In this document: positions 56,010 to 64,000 of the stretch, piece after piece | How positions within the stretch are numbered: the first letter of the stretch is position 1 | How the letters are laid out: each line of letters opens with the position of its first letter | Assembly (NCBI RefSeq): GCF_022347725.1 | Contig: NZ_JAKRGB010000018.1 | Coordinates: forward strand, 1 to 64,000 | DNA: 64,000 bases | Reading direction: 5' to 3' | From: Ruegeria sp. Ofav3-42 | GTDB lineage: Bacteria; Pseudomonadota; Alphaproteobacteria; Rhodobacterales; Rhodobacteraceae | Notes under the pieces: model-generated | Seen by the model: the letters and a program-made list of their open reading frames with translations, nothing else | Told to the model about the DNA's origin: nothing | The model's database searches: none | Program-made: the position numbers and the translations under genes

Positions 56010-57209
56010 TCAGCCACGCAATACTTCCCCCAACCTCCGTACGCCTTCACGGATCGCGTCCTCATCCGAGTTAGAAAAACTCAGTCGGATGGTGTTGGCC
56101 CCGGTACCGTCCGGGAAAAAGGCCTTGCCCGGAACGAAGGCGATTTTGACGGTTTCCAGCGCGCTAGCCAGCAGATCGGCCCCATCCATACCCACAGGCA
56201 GCGTTACCCAGATGAACATGCCCCCCTCGGGCTTGGTCCATTGTACTCCCTCAGGCATATGCTCCTGCAGCGCCTGCAACATGGCGTCCCGGCGTGCACT
56301 ATAGGCGCGGCGCACCATCGGTATATGCGTATCAAAACAGGCCCGAGCGACCTGATCTATGGCCATCTGATTGATCGTCGCTGAATGCAAATCGGCTGCC
56401 TGCTTCATCAGCACAAGCTGAGAAATCACTGGCTTTGGCGCTACGACCCAGCCGACCCGCAACCCGGGCGACAGGGTTTTTGAGAAACTGCCACAATAGA
56501 TCGTGCGACAATCTTCGATCGATCCCTTCCGCGCCAGTTCCAATGCCAGAATCGGGGGAATGGCGTCTCCGTCATAGCGCAGGGCCTGATAAGCCCCGTC
56601 CTCGATCAACGCACAGTTCAGGTCGTCGGCCAAATCCAGAAGCGCCTCCCTGCCGCGAAGATCCACGGTCTCACCAGTTGGATTCGCGAAATCCGGTGAA
56701 AGATAGGCAAATTTGACCGCACCCGCGCCAGCCGCCGCCTTGTATTCCGCAGCCCCTCGGTTGCCATTGATACTGAGGCGGTCAAAGCGCGGCTCATAGG
56801 CATTGAACGCGGACAGAGCGCCCAGGTAGGTCGGCCAGCCAACCAGTGCGGTATCGCCCGGAGAAAGGTAGAGCTTGCCCAGGTAGTCCAGAGCCTGCTG
56901 CGAGCCGGACGTGATCAGGATATTGTCGAGCCCACACTCCACTCCGATCTCACGCATGTGGCCCACAAGCCATTCCCGCAGCGGCACATAGCCTTCACTG
57001 ACGGAATACTGCAGGGCCTGCGCTTGCTGCTCTGGCCCCAAGGCGGCTTGAAAGGCCTCGGAAAACCCGTCTGCAGGAAACAGCTCGGGATCAGGAATAC
57101 CACCTGCAAATGATATTATTCCGGGCTGATCCAGCAATTTCAGCAATTCGCGTATCTCGGACGCCTTCATCCGGGACGCGCGCGTGGCAAACAGTTCGTG
57201 CATAGACAT
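56010..57209 (-). CDS. PLP-dependent aminotransferase (2-aminoadipate / LysN-like)
   Basis: This 399-residue fold-type I enzyme starts MSMHELFATRASRMKASEIR with ISFAGGIPDPELFP; ITSGSQQALDYLGK and the PLP Lys in CGSFSKTLSPGLRVGWVVAP are typical of MocR-like and LysN/2-aminoadipate transaminases without the GntR domain. GGAGGAG precedes the ATG. It is divergent from a FadR-type regulator, with inverted repeats between them, so it is likely its target. Confidence 0.85.
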   Translation of the reverse strand: MSMHELFATRASRMKASEIRELLKLLDQPGIISFAGGIPDPELFPADGFSEAFQAALGPEQQAQALQYSVSEGYVPLREWLVGHMREIGVECGLDNILITSGSQQALDYLGKLYLSPGDTALVGWPTYLGALSAFNAYEPRFDRLSINGNRGAAEYKAAAGAGAVKFAYLSPDFANPTGETVDLRGREALLDLADDLNCALIEDGAYQALRYDGDAIPPILALELARKGSIEDCRTIYCGSFSKTLSPGLRVGWVVAPKPVISQLVLMKQAADLHSATINQMAIDQVARACFDTHIPMVRRAYSARRDAMLQALQEHMPEGVQWTKPEGGMFIWVTLPVGMDGADLLASALETVKIAFVPGKAFFPDGTGANTIRLSFSNSDEDAIREGVRRLGEVLRG

Positions 57210-57231
57210 GAGGCTCCTCCGGTCTCAATCG

Positions 57232-57276
57232 AGGTCAGCCTATACGGTCCGACATTAAAGTCAATAATGCTGACCT
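57232..57276. promoter_or_regulatory. AGGTCAGC / GCTGACCT inverted repeat
   Basis: A perfect 8-bp inverted repeat with arms at 57232-57239 and 57269-57276, 37 bp centre to centre, lies in the aminotransferase promoter region. It shares the GGTCA/TGACC half-site with the dyad at 57326-57344. Confidence 0.5.
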
Positions 57277-57325
57277 AATTTTAAAACCACAGCGATCCGG
57301 TATCCTTGAACCACCCGGCAATCCG

Positions 57326-57344
57326 TGGTCATATGAATTGACCA
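57326..57344. promoter_or_regulatory. TGGTCA-N7-TGACCA operator candidate
   Basis: A perfect 6-bp dyad lies 20 bp before the ATG of the FadR-type regulator. TGGT...ACCA ends are typical of FadR-subfamily operators, so autoregulation is likely. Confidence 0.55.
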
Positions 57345-57364
57345 ATTTTCAGAACGACACCCGC

Positions 57365-58132
57365 ATGCCCTTTAAAAAAGTCCAGACCGAAAAACTTTCG
57401 ATCGCGGTTGTCCGGCAGATCGAATTGTTGATCCTGCGGGGCATTCTGCGCCCCGGCGAGCGCCTGCCGGCCGAGCGTGAACTGGCTGAACGGCTGGGTG
57501 TGTCCCGGCCATCTTTGCGCGAAGCAATCTCAGAGCTGCAGGAGCAAGGCTTGCTGACGGCCAAGGCCGGATCAGGCATCTACGTGGCCGAGGTTTTGGG
57601 TTCGGCCTTTTCCCCGGCACTGATCCGGTTGTTCGGCAGCCATGACGAGGCGGTGTTCGATTACCTCTCGTTTCGGCGCGACATGGAGGGACTGGCGGCC
57701 GAACGTGCGGCGCGGCTTGGGTCGGACAGTGATCTGAAGGTGGTTCAGGCAATCTTTGACAAGATGGAGGCGGCCCATGCCCGAAACGCAGCCGAAGACG
57801 AGGCTCATCTGGACGCGCAATTTCACATGGCGATCATCGAGGCCAGCCACAACGTGGTCATGCTGCACATGATGCGATCCATGTTCGATCTGCTGCGGCA
57901 AGGCGTATTCTACAATCGTCAGATGATGTTTCAGCAACGGACAACGCGCGAAGCCATATTGGATCAACACCGCGCCATAAACACCGCACTTCAGGCCCGT
58001 GATCCAGCCGCCGCCCGGGACGCGGTAGAACAGCATCTGAGCTTTGTGGAACGCTGCATGCAGGATCAACAAAAAGCGCAGCGAAACGAGGCCATTGCAC
58101 AGCAACGGTTGCAACAGGCAGTTCGGACATAA
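57365..58132 (+). CDS. FadR-subfamily GntR transcriptional regulator
   Basis: This 255-residue regulator has an N-terminal winged helix (LPAERELAERLGVSRPSLRE and AKAGSGIYVAEVLG) and a C-terminal all-helical FCD domain with DEAHLDAQFHMAIIEASHN and QHRAINTALQARD, where Asp and three His would bind a metal and a small carboxylate. It resembles PdhR/GlcC/LldR-type sensors of organic acids. The start MPFKKVQTEKLSIAV at 57365 is chosen over a TTG at 57338, which lies inside the dyad. Confidence 0.9.
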   Translation: MPFKKVQTEKLSIAVVRQIELLILRGILRPGERLPAERELAERLGVSRPSLREAISELQEQGLLTAKAGSGIYVAEVLGSAFSPALIRLFGSHDEAVFDYLSFRRDMEGLAAERAARLGSDSDLKVVQAIFDKMEAAHARNAAEDEAHLDAQFHMAIIEASHNVVMLHMMRSMFDLLRQGVFYNRQMMFQQRTTREAILDQHRAINTALQARDPAAARDAVEQHLSFVERCMQDQQKAQRNEAIAQQRLQQAVRT

Positions 58133-58231
58133 GCATCGTGTCGTGCCCCGCAATTGCCTATGCAGAACAACAGCCTTATTCTGCGTTGCAAAAGAAACCG
58201 CTGCCCCGCGCACTTTTCGGAATAACTCCAT

Positions 58232-59506
58232 ATGAAAATCGTTCATATTTGTGAATCTAATGGTGGCGGGGGTGCGCCATTAGCCGCTGCCAAACTGCAT
58301 CATGCCCTCGAAGCGTTGGGGCTAGAAAGCTCAATGATCGTAGCGAGAGCAGTTGGATCTGCCCCCCAAGTGGTCGATCTGCGGGCGGAAATGCAGTTTC
58401 CGGATAAACTTCAGGCAAAACTCAGGCGAATGACCAACCGGCGTCGGTTAAGAAAATACCGTTCGAGAGAAGGGGACAAACTTGGTCTTTTCTCTCCCGG
58501 AACCGGTTTTTTGGGCGCAGCACTTGTTCGCCATTTACCCGATGCAGATGTCTATGCATTGCACTGGTCTCGTGATCTCGTCGACTATGTTCCGTTATTA
58601 GGAAAAATTTCTGGAAAACCGGTTTTCTGGCGCATGGCCGATATGAATCCAATGACAGGTGGATGCCATTACGCCGTGGAATGCGATCATTACCTTCATG
58701 CCTGTGGAAATTGTCCTTTGTTGGAAAAACCGGCTCAATCGGATCTTTCACATCAGGCCTGGAAGCGTAAGCAGCAATCGCTCAGCCAACTGGACCCGAA
58801 ACTCTTTCATCCAATAGCACCAAGTAAGTGGCTACAACACGAAGCCGAGAAGAGCGGTTTGCTGGGCCGTTTTGACACGAAACACATACCGACAGGTGTA
58901 AATACAGACAATTACCGACCACTGGATCAAATATCAGCGCGACGGCATTTTGGCTTGCCGGACAAGGCCCGCATAGTGCTTTTTGGGGCCGACAGCGTGG
59001 ATGATCAGCGCAAGGGGTTTGACCTGCTTCTCAAAGCGCTCGGCACCTTGCCTCCCGATCAAAACATATTACCGGTGGCCATTGGCACCGCAAAAAACCG
59101 AATTGAGGGGATCGCATATCTCGGTCGGCTGGAGGGGCCAGAGGAACTCTCACGCGCTTACAGTGCCGCGGATGTCTTCGCGCTGCCGACCCGCGCGGAC
59201 AACCTCCCTAACGTTGCACTTGAAGCCATGGCCTGCGGATTACCCGTTGTGTCGTTCAATGTTGGAGGTATGCCTGATTGCATCACACATGGTGTAACCG
59301 GTTGTCTGGCCTCTGCAGCGGATTTTGGAGAGTTCGGAAAACACTTGTGGAAAATTCTGGAAAACGAGGATCTTAGGCGTGGAATGTCAAACCAATCGAG
59401 GCAAAGGATGCTAAGCGACTTTTCCGAACAAGCTTCCGCTCAAAAGTACTTTGAACTATGTCGGTCGTTGGTCCAAAAAAAAACCAATAGCGCATCTAAC
59501 AAGTAA
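58232..59506 (+). CDS. Glycosyltransferase, GT4 family
   Basis: This 424-residue GT-B enzyme starts MKIVHICESNGGGGAPLAAA. The donor-binding C-terminal half contains IVLFGADSVDDQRKGFDLLL, YLGRLEGPEELSRAYSAADV and PNVALEAMACGLPVVSFNVG with the EAMACG motif of retaining GT4 enzymes. The middle has a Cys cluster, CDHYLHACGNCPLLEK. It likely builds a surface glycan. Base composition is lower in G+C than its neighbours and a run of nine A occurs at 59475-59483. Confidence 0.88.
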   Translation: MKIVHICESNGGGGAPLAAAKLHHALEALGLESSMIVARAVGSAPQVVDLRAEMQFPDKLQAKLRRMTNRRRLRKYRSREGDKLGLFSPGTGFLGAALVRHLPDADVYALHWSRDLVDYVPLLGKISGKPVFWRMADMNPMTGGCHYAVECDHYLHACGNCPLLEKPAQSDLSHQAWKRKQQSLSQLDPKLFHPIAPSKWLQHEAEKSGLLGRFDTKHIPTGVNTDNYRPLDQISARRHFGLPDKARIVLFGADSVDDQRKGFDLLLKALGTLPPDQNILPVAIGTAKNRIEGIAYLGRLEGPEELSRAYSAADVFALPTRADNLPNVALEAMACGLPVVSFNVGGMPDCITHGVTGCLASAADFGEFGKHLWKILENEDLRRGMSNQSRQRMLSDFSEQASAQKYFELCRSLVQKKTNSASNK

Positions 59507-59539
59507 CAAAAGGCGCAAAACCCGGAAAGGCGCAACGTA

Positions 59540-60478
59540 TTGTCAACGCAGGTAACTTTCGCGGTTCATCCCGGCTTTGTGCACACTGGAAGCACTGAAC
59601 TTCGCGTTTTCCAACTTATTCGGCTCCTGGAAAAACAACTTGGTGAACAGTACAGTTTTTCGGTTTCAAATCTGCCCAAAAACAAGCTCTCCAGACAGAT
59701 CATCTGGGCGCTATCGCAGCCGAAGGGTTCTGTAGTTGTTTTTTCAAAGTGGTCTTTGCTTCGGCTAAGCGACCGGACGCTCCGCATATTACGCGCGCGA
59801 GGCGTCAAGACTTGCCTGGACTATGTGGATATGGACTTGCGAGAAGCGCGCAGGTTTCATCCAGACATCCATATCGCGGCTTCCCTGACAGCCGCCAGAC
59901 ATTTGAAGGAACAAACCAGACACGCTGAACTTCGTGCAGACAAGTCGGAAGTTTTTCTCATCCACCACAATTTGGACGATCGGTTTCCTGTTACTCAGGC
60001 AAGAAACTTGGACAAAGTTAAGTGCGCCTATTTTGGGGCTATTGAGAATACAGTCCAAACAGAAAAAATAAGAGAGAAGGTCACATTCATCAAAGCTGAC
60101 CTAAGCGAAAACATCGTGGACGTTTTTCATCGCTTGTCCGATTTCAACGCTCACTACTGTATACGAGAGCAAAGCCAAACGTCAGAAATCATAGCAAAAC
60201 CTTTTACCAAGGGTTTTGTGGCAAGCCACTTGGCGGCCCCTGTACTAATCGACGCAAACGTCGATGATGCGCTCGAACTCCTTGGCGAGGATTATCCATT
60301 TGTCACCAAAGACATTTCTGAGGAAAGCATTCTGCGCGGTCTCGAACAACTGGCATCTGACTTCGGCAGCGCAAAATGGATTGAGGCACAGCGCAGGGTC
60401 GTGGGTTTAAAAGATTACTACACGCCCGAAGCGGTAGCCAACCAGTTCCACGAAATGGTGCAAGGTACTTTGCAGTAA
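59540..60478 (+). CDS. Hypothetical protein in a glycan-like patch, possibly GT-B fold
   Basis: This 312-residue protein appears to start with TTG at 59540, with GGAAAGG before it. SFSVSNLPKNKLSRQIIWAL, VVVFSKWSLLRL, GVKTCLDYVDMDLREA and HIAASLTAARHLKEQ look like the N-terminal half of GT-B glycosyltransferases. The EAMACG-type donor site is missing, so activity is uncertain. It lies 33 bp after the GT4 gene and shares its composition. Confidence 0.6.
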   Translation: MSTQVTFAVHPGFVHTGSTELRVFQLIRLLEKQLGEQYSFSVSNLPKNKLSRQIIWALSQPKGSVVVFSKWSLLRLSDRTLRILRARGVKTCLDYVDMDLREARRFHPDIHIAASLTAARHLKEQTRHAELRADKSEVFLIHHNLDDRFPVTQARNLDKVKCAYFGAIENTVQTEKIREKVTFIKADLSENIVDVFHRLSDFNAHYCIREQSQTSEIIAKPFTKGFVASHLAAPVLIDANVDDALELLGEDYPFVTKDISEESILRGLEQLASDFGSAKWIEAQRRVVGLKDYYTPEAVANQFHEMVQGTLQ

Positions 60479-60497
60479 GCTGTCCAAAGCTTCAGCT

Positions 60498-61250
60498 TCA
60501 GCGGGCAAGCGGATCCAACGGGGACCACTCCAACCGGTTTACAGGGTGGCGCCGCAAAAAATCTTTTACTGTAATGAGATTGAGCAGCTCGACCCGGTTC
60601 TTCTCAAGATCAGCGTAGGAAGCGATTGAGCCGGAATAGCATTTTTGCCGACCGCGTCGTATGTAACCTACCCCCCAATCGACATCGACTACGTACATCT
60701 CCAATTCCGGGTCTTCTACGCGGCATCGGGCATAGCCCTGCCAGCTCGTACCGTTCCAGGCAGGATATTTCCCATCTACTTCATAAACTTCGCGTGCATG
60801 AAATTCCGTCGGTGGGTTCAGATCGTGCAGAAGTATCATGCCGCCAGGTTTAAGTACGTTCAGAGAATTCCGTATGTCTCGGTAAACTTGTTCACCTAGA
60901 TGCAAACCGTCGATAAAGATCAGGTCAAACATCTGGGTATTTTGTTGAAAAAATGCATCAGAAGTCAGGTTAAAGTCTGCTTCAGCATCTTCCGCCGGAT
61001 CAACTGAGACTTTTACCGAAGCAATGATCTTGTCATGCATGTCGGCTTTTCGGCGCACACCAATTTCCAGATAATTGTGGAACCCATAAAGAGAAATCAA
61101 ATGGTTCACTAGCGAGATTCGGTTCGCGACAGCTTTCCCATGACTGAACTGGTATCTACCATGAGTCCCCATCTGGTCGCGAAATCCAATTGCGCCACCA
61201 GATCTTTTGTTCAGTGTTTTTAAAAATCCTGAATTCATGCCAGCCACCAT
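60498..61250 (-). CDS. Class I SAM-dependent methyltransferase (Methyltransf_24-like)
   Basis: This 250-residue protein has motif I in NYLEIGVRRKADMHDKIIA, the acidic residue in VSVDPAEDAEADF and IFIDGLHLGEQVYRDIRNSL with LKPGGMILLHDL, as in Methyltransf_24 enzymes linked with glycan synthesis. An Asp-rich C-terminal region follows (MYVVDVDWGVGYIRRGR). It is convergent with the glycosyltransferase-like gene. Start 61250 or 61238 (MNSGFLKTL) is possible. Confidence 0.75.
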   Translation of the reverse strand: MVAGMNSGFLKTLNKRSGGAIGFRDQMGTHGRYQFSHGKAVANRISLVNHLISLYGFHNYLEIGVRRKADMHDKIIASVKVSVDPAEDAEADFNLTSDAFFQQNTQMFDLIFIDGLHLGEQVYRDIRNSLNVLKPGGMILLHDLNPPTEFHAREVYEVDGKYPAWNGTSWQGYARCRVEDPELEMYVVDVDWGVGYIRRGRQKCYSGSIASYADLEKNRVELLNLITVKDFLRRHPVNRLEWSPLDPLAR

Positions 61251-61281
61251 GAGGGTAATTTTCTAGCGCTGTTTAATCGAA

Positions 61282-61309
61282 GATCGGCGCACTGGAAAGT
61301 ACGCCGATC
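61282..61309 (-). terminator. Stem-loop after atpF, possible terminator
   Basis: GATCGGCG (61282-61289) and CGCCGATC (61302-61309) pair perfectly. On the minus strand it follows atpF by about 65 bp with TTCGATTAAA after it, a weak T-tract. Confidence 0.45.
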
Positions 61310-61375
61310 AACTCACATTTCTCTGTAAGAGAAGCCGATTAGATCAAGCCAATCCGTCGCACATTGACCGTCAAG

Positions 61376-61936
61376 TCAGTGCAGCTTGGTGCCCACATCC
61401 GCGATGGATGCGTCGATCAGCTTGTTCGCCTGGGCGGCGGTCATCTGCTCGGCCAGAACGGCGCTTGCAGCTGACACCGCAACTGTCACAGCCTGATCGC
61501 GGACCTCTTTCACGGCCGAAGCCTCGGCCGAAGCGATCTGGTCCTGAGCAGCAGCCAGACGACGGGCGATGGATTTCTCCAGATCGACCTTGGCCTGTTC
61601 CGCTGCCAGCACAGCATCTTCTTTCGCGGCCGCCACAATGGCATCTGCCTGGGTCTGCACCTCACGCTGCTTGCGCTCGTACGAGGCCAGCAGACTACGC
61701 GCTTCTTCGTGCAGGGCGCGGGCTTCGTCCAGTTCGGCCTTGATGCCTTCGGCGCGGTTGTCCAGTGCGCCACCAATCATCGACGGCACCTTGAAATAGA
61801 ACAGGACCGCGATGAAGACGATGAAGCCCAGGAAGACCACAAAGTCGGTGTTGGCCAGCGAGAAGAACGGGCCTTTGGCTGCAAAGGCCGGGCTTGCTGC
61901 GCCGAATGTCAGAATAAGAGCAAGAGTGTTCCGCAT
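61376..61936 (-). CDS. atpF: ATP synthase Fo subunit b
   Basis: This 186-residue peripheral-stalk subunit has one membrane helix ([17 protein letters not shown], about residues 32-50) and a long amphipathic coiled coil rich in Ala, Glu and Lys; [20 protein letters not shown] starts it. A short hydrophobic leader precedes the helix, as in alphaproteobacterial b. It pairs with b' (next gene), giving a heterodimeric stalk. Confidence 0.93.
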   Translation of the reverse strand: MRNTLALILTFGAASPAFAAKGPFFSLANTDFVVFLGFIVFIAVLFYFKVPSMIGGALDNRAEGIKAELDEARALHEEARSLLASYERKQREVQTQADAIVAAAKEDAVLAAEQAKVDLEKSIARRLAAAQDQIASAEASAVKEVRDQAVTVAVSAASAVLAEQMTAAQANKLIDASIADVGTKLH

Positions 61937-61941
61937 GTCAC

Positions 61942-62493
61942 TTATCCTTTCATCTGCGCGTCGATTGCACTGTCGATGGCTTTGGCATCTGCCTCGCCGC
62001 CCAGTGCAGTAACCAGTTCAGCCGCCGTATCCTTGGCAACCACTTGAATGCTTTCCAGCGCACCGGCACGGATATCGGCAATTGCCTTTTCCGATTCAGC
62101 CGCCTTTGCAGCGATTTCCGCATCCGCCTTGGCAATTGCGTCATCCAGACCAGACTGAATTTCTGCGCGTGCTTCGGCAGCGATACGCTGCGCTTCGGCA
62201 CGGGCATCGGCCAGCGCCTTGTTATAGGCCTCTTCGGCCTCGACCGCTTTGGCCTTCAGATCTTCGGCCGCAGCCAGGTCATTTGTAATGGTCCCCTGAC
62301 GCTCAGCCAGGATTGCCGCGATGCGGGGCAGAGCCACGCGGGACAGGACCAGAAAGATGACGACCAGCGTAATGACCAGCCAGAAAATCTGGTTGGGGAA
62401 CCAATCAAAGCAGAGCTGCGGCATCCCGATGGCCGAACCACCGGCATCGACGCACGAGCCTACTACTTCTTCGCTTATGGGTTCAGTCGCCAT
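61942..62493 (-). CDS. ATP synthase Fo subunit b'
   Basis: This 183-residue stalk subunit is related to b. The membrane helix [20 protein letters not shown] (about 36-55) is followed by a coiled coil with [20 protein letters not shown] and repeated Ala/Glu/Asp segments. Separate b and b' genes are typical of alphaproteobacteria and photosynthetic organisms. It is 5 bp upstream of atpF. The 86-bp gap after atpE holds a strong hairpin. Confidence 0.9.
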   Translation of the reverse strand: MATEPISEEVVGSCVDAGGSAIGMPQLCFDWFPNQIFWLVITLVVIFLVLSRVALPRIAAILAERQGTITNDLAAAEDLKAKAVEAEEAYNKALADARAEAQRIAAEARAEIQSGLDDAIAKADAEIAAKAAESEKAIADIRAGALESIQVVAKDTAAELVTALGGEADAKAIDSAIDAQMKG

Positions 62494-62511
62494 GATGTCC
62501 TCCGTCGGAAC

Positions 62512-62555
62512 GTTGTCTTTACAACAGGTGGGCCGCTATGGCTTGGGCCCACCTG
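62512..62555 (-). other. Intercistronic stem-loops between atpE and atpF'
   Basis: CAGGTGGGCC (62525-62534) and GGCCCACCTG (62546-62555) form a perfect 10-bp stem with an 11-base loop. Directly adjacent, GTTGT/ACAAC (62512-62525) makes a second small hairpin. Placed after the c-subunit gene they could slow 3' decay or reduce read-through, giving more c than b. Confidence 0.6.
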
Positions 62556-62579
62556 CGCGTAAGGATCAGGTTCCGCAGA

Positions 62580-62804
62580 TTAGACGGCGAACATCAGCAG
62601 CAGCGACACCAGGAATGCGAAGATGCCCAGCGCTTCTGCGAATGCGATACCGATGAAGAGGGTTGCGGTCTGCGAAGCAGCCGCCGAAGGGTTGCGCAGG
62701 GCGCCGGCCAGGAAGTTGCCTGCAACGTTGCCCACCCCGATTGCGGCTGCGCCGGAACCGATTGCTGCCAGGCCTGCGCCGATGTGTGCGAGATCGCCTT
62801 CCAT
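62580..62804 (-). CDS. atpE: ATP synthase Fo subunit c
   Basis: This 74-residue proteolipid has two membrane helices. [21 protein letters not shown] contains the glycine motif, and [20 protein letters not shown] holds the proton-carrying Glu in FAEALG. About ten copies form the rotor ring. It is flanked by atpB (48 bp upstream on the transcript) and the intercistronic hairpin. Confidence 0.96.
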   Translation of the reverse strand: MEGDLAHIGAGLAAIGSGAAAIGVGNVAGNFLAGALRNPSAAASQTATLFIGIAFAEALGIFAFLVSLLLMFAV

Positions 62805-62852
62805 GATGTATCTCCTTACGAATTGGAAGTTTCGATGTTGGGGTATCAGACC

Positions 62853-63611
62853 TTAGTGCGAAGGATGCAGCGCATCTTTCAGGTAAACACAGGTCAGAAT
62901 GGTGAATACGTAGGCCTGAATAAAGGACACGAGGACCTCGAGGCCGTACATTGCGGTGATCGCCAGAACCGACACGGGCGAGATCGCGGCGATTGCGGCA
63001 AAGCCTGCAAACACTTTGATAACAGCGTGGCCAGCCATGACGTTACCGGCAAGACGAATGGAGTGGCTGACCGGGCGCACGAAGTACGAGATCAACTCGA
63101 TGATCGCCAGAACCGGGCGCAGCGCCAGCGGTGCGCTGGAGACCCAGAACAGGCCCAGGAAACCTGCGCCGTTCTTTACAAAGCCCAGCACGGTCACGGT
63201 CAGGAAGACCGACAGCGCCAGCGGGATGGTCACGGCGAAATGCGATGTGGTGGTAAAGGACATGGGGATCATGCCCAGGAAGTTCGCGCAGACGATGAAC
63301 ATGAACAGGGTCATGACATAGGGGAAGTACTTGACGCCTTCCTTGCCGCAGATGTCTTCCAGCATCTTGTAGATGAAACCATAGGCCAGTTCAGCAACCG
63401 ACTGCATCCGGGTTGGAACAATCGCGCGCTTTGAGGTGCTGAGAACCAGCAGAGCAAAGATCGCCGCAATCGCGAGGAACAGCCACAGGGTCACGTTGGT
63501 GGGCGTGTACCATGCAATCGCACCGTCGCCGAACAACGGCTTGACGATGAACTGGTCCATTGGGTGGAATACCAGGCTGCTGCCTTCTGCTGCGGTGGTC
63601 TCGGTCGCCAC
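62853..63611 (-). CDS. atpB: ATP synthase Fo subunit a
   Basis: This 252-residue subunit provides the proton half-channels. The essential Arg is in [20 protein letters not shown], and later conserved residues are in [27 protein letters not shown] stretches near the C-terminus. [16 protein letters not shown] is in the cytoplasmic loop. It lies 2 bp after atpI. Confidence 0.95.
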   Translation of the reverse strand: MATETTAAEGSSLVFHPMDQFIVKPLFGDGAIAWYTPTNVTLWLFLAIAAIFALLVLSTSKRAIVPTRMQSVAELAYGFIYKMLEDICGKEGVKYFPYVMTLFMFIVCANFLGMIPMSFTTTSHFAVTIPLALSVFLTVTVLGFVKNGAGFLGLFWVSSAPLALRPVLAIIELISYFVRPVSHSIRLAGNVMAGHAVIKVFAGFAAIAAISPVSVLAITAMYGLEVLVSFIQAYVFTILTCVYLKDALHPSH

Positions 63612-63613
63612 GT

Positions 63614-63952
63614 TCAGTCCCTCTCGTCCTTCTCGGCCGCGCTTGCAGCCGCTTGTTTCTCTTGAACCTCTTTCGCGCTGCGGAGCATAACCTTCACGCC
63701 CGCGACTAGGCCCAGCAATGTAAACAGCACCAGAAAGATCGGGATTGTCCCGAGCAGGCTGTCCAGCCCGTATCCGATGCCAAATCCGATCCCCAGACCG
63801 GATACCATTTCGATGACCATCCTCCAGGCAAGCTCGCCGCCGGATACGTCAGCGTCCGCGCGAGGCTTCGGCGCTTTGGCCTTTTTCGCCGCGTCGATCT
63901 TGGCCTCCAGCTGCGCCATACGCTGCTTTTGGTCATCATCGGTCACGGGCAA
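63614..63952 (-). CDS. atpI: AtpI/AtpZ-type ATP synthase assembly protein
   Basis: This 112-residue protein has a basic N-terminus with [18 protein letters not shown] and two helices ([19 protein letters not shown] and [20 protein letters not shown]). The AtpI family helps assemble the c ring and may move Mg or Ca. It is the first gene of the Fo operon; its promoter lies at the edge of the window. F1 genes are not here. Confidence 0.88.
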   Translation of the reverse strand: MPVTDDDQKQRMAQLEAKIDAAKKAKAPKPRADADVSGGELAWRMVIEMVSGLGIGFGIGYGLDSLLGTIPIFLVLFTLLGLVAGVKVMLRSAKEVQEKQAAASAAEKDERD

Positions 63953-64000
63953 TTCCCTCGCACAGTCTTGGGCACGGTGCTAAGGGGCATGGGGCGCAGA

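Noticed and set aside
59475-59483. Run of nine A as a programmed slippage site
   Set aside because: It lies near the very end of the glycosyltransferase gene; slippage would change only a few residues.

Overview
The window is a 64 kb stretch of a G+C-rich alphaproteobacterial chromosome, most likely from the Rhodobacterales (Roseobacter group). Indicators are the chvG-chvI-pckA block joined to a truncated hprK and a transport-less PTS (HPr and a mannose-type EIIA), separate b and b' subunits in an ATP synthase Fo operon, a methylsuccinyl-CoA dehydrogenase-type enzyme of the ethylmalonyl-CoA pathway, and many small families typical of that order (DUF6473, DUF1491, DUF2062, DUF3429). Almost everything is core housekeeping DNA. 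I saw no rRNA, tRNA, CRISPR array, prophage or complete insertion sequence.

Layout. 0-10 kb: start of tuf, a lipoprotein, parC, an SH3 protein, an SDR, a HIG1 protein with a PduO-type cobalamin adenosyltransferase, then etfBA and a 3-hydroxyacyl-CoA dehydrogenase. 10-17 kb: acyltransferase, HPr, EIIA, rapZ, hprK, chvG, chvI on the minus strand, diverging from pckA. 17-24.9 kb: a winged-helix regulator, membrane proteins, mcd, lipoproteins, recO, an outer-membrane barrel, a cupin and an ABM-like protein. 24.9-36.5 kb: a long minus-strand housekeeping series (rpoZ, rsh, DUF2062, pdxJ, LysE-type exporter, acpS, lepB, rnc, then era and DUF1491). It is interrupted between rnc and era by a plus-strand block with a multicopper oxidase and two decayed tandem paralogues. 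36.7-45.6 kb: NYN protein, an overlapping operon ispH-DUF3429-methyltransferase-rnhA-TRIC, then speB, small membrane proteins, fmt and two deformylase genes, then a MalY-type lyase and an L,D-transpeptidase. 45.6-57 kb: GST, orphan receiver, cobalamin pair cobC-cobD, lytic transglycosylase, Popeye-like protein, smc and an aminotransferase. 57-64 kb: FadR-type regulator, a three-gene glycan-like patch of different composition, and the atpIBEF'F operon.

How the genes work together. ChvGI, HprK/HPr/EIIA and RapZ link envelope stress and carbon or nitrogen status to gluconeogenesis (PckA). EtfAB, the 3-hydroxyacyl-CoA dehydrogenase and Mcd handle acyl-CoA oxidation and acetyl-CoA assimilation. 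PduO, CobC and CobD supply adenosylcobalamin, which the ethylmalonyl-CoA pathway needs.

Points of most interest: two tandem secreted-protein paralogues in decay beside a multicopper oxidase; a deformylase paralogue that has lost its metal-binding Cys and catalytic Glu; a 14-bp CTGC-N4-GCAG palindrome upstream of mcd; GGTCA/TGACC inverted repeats between an aminotransferase gene and a FadR-type regulator; a perfect 10-bp stem between atpE and atpF'; a bacterial Popeye-like protein; a consensus DnaA box upstream of smc; and several other strong dyads in leaders. All functional calls rest on reading motifs by eye; no database search was possible.
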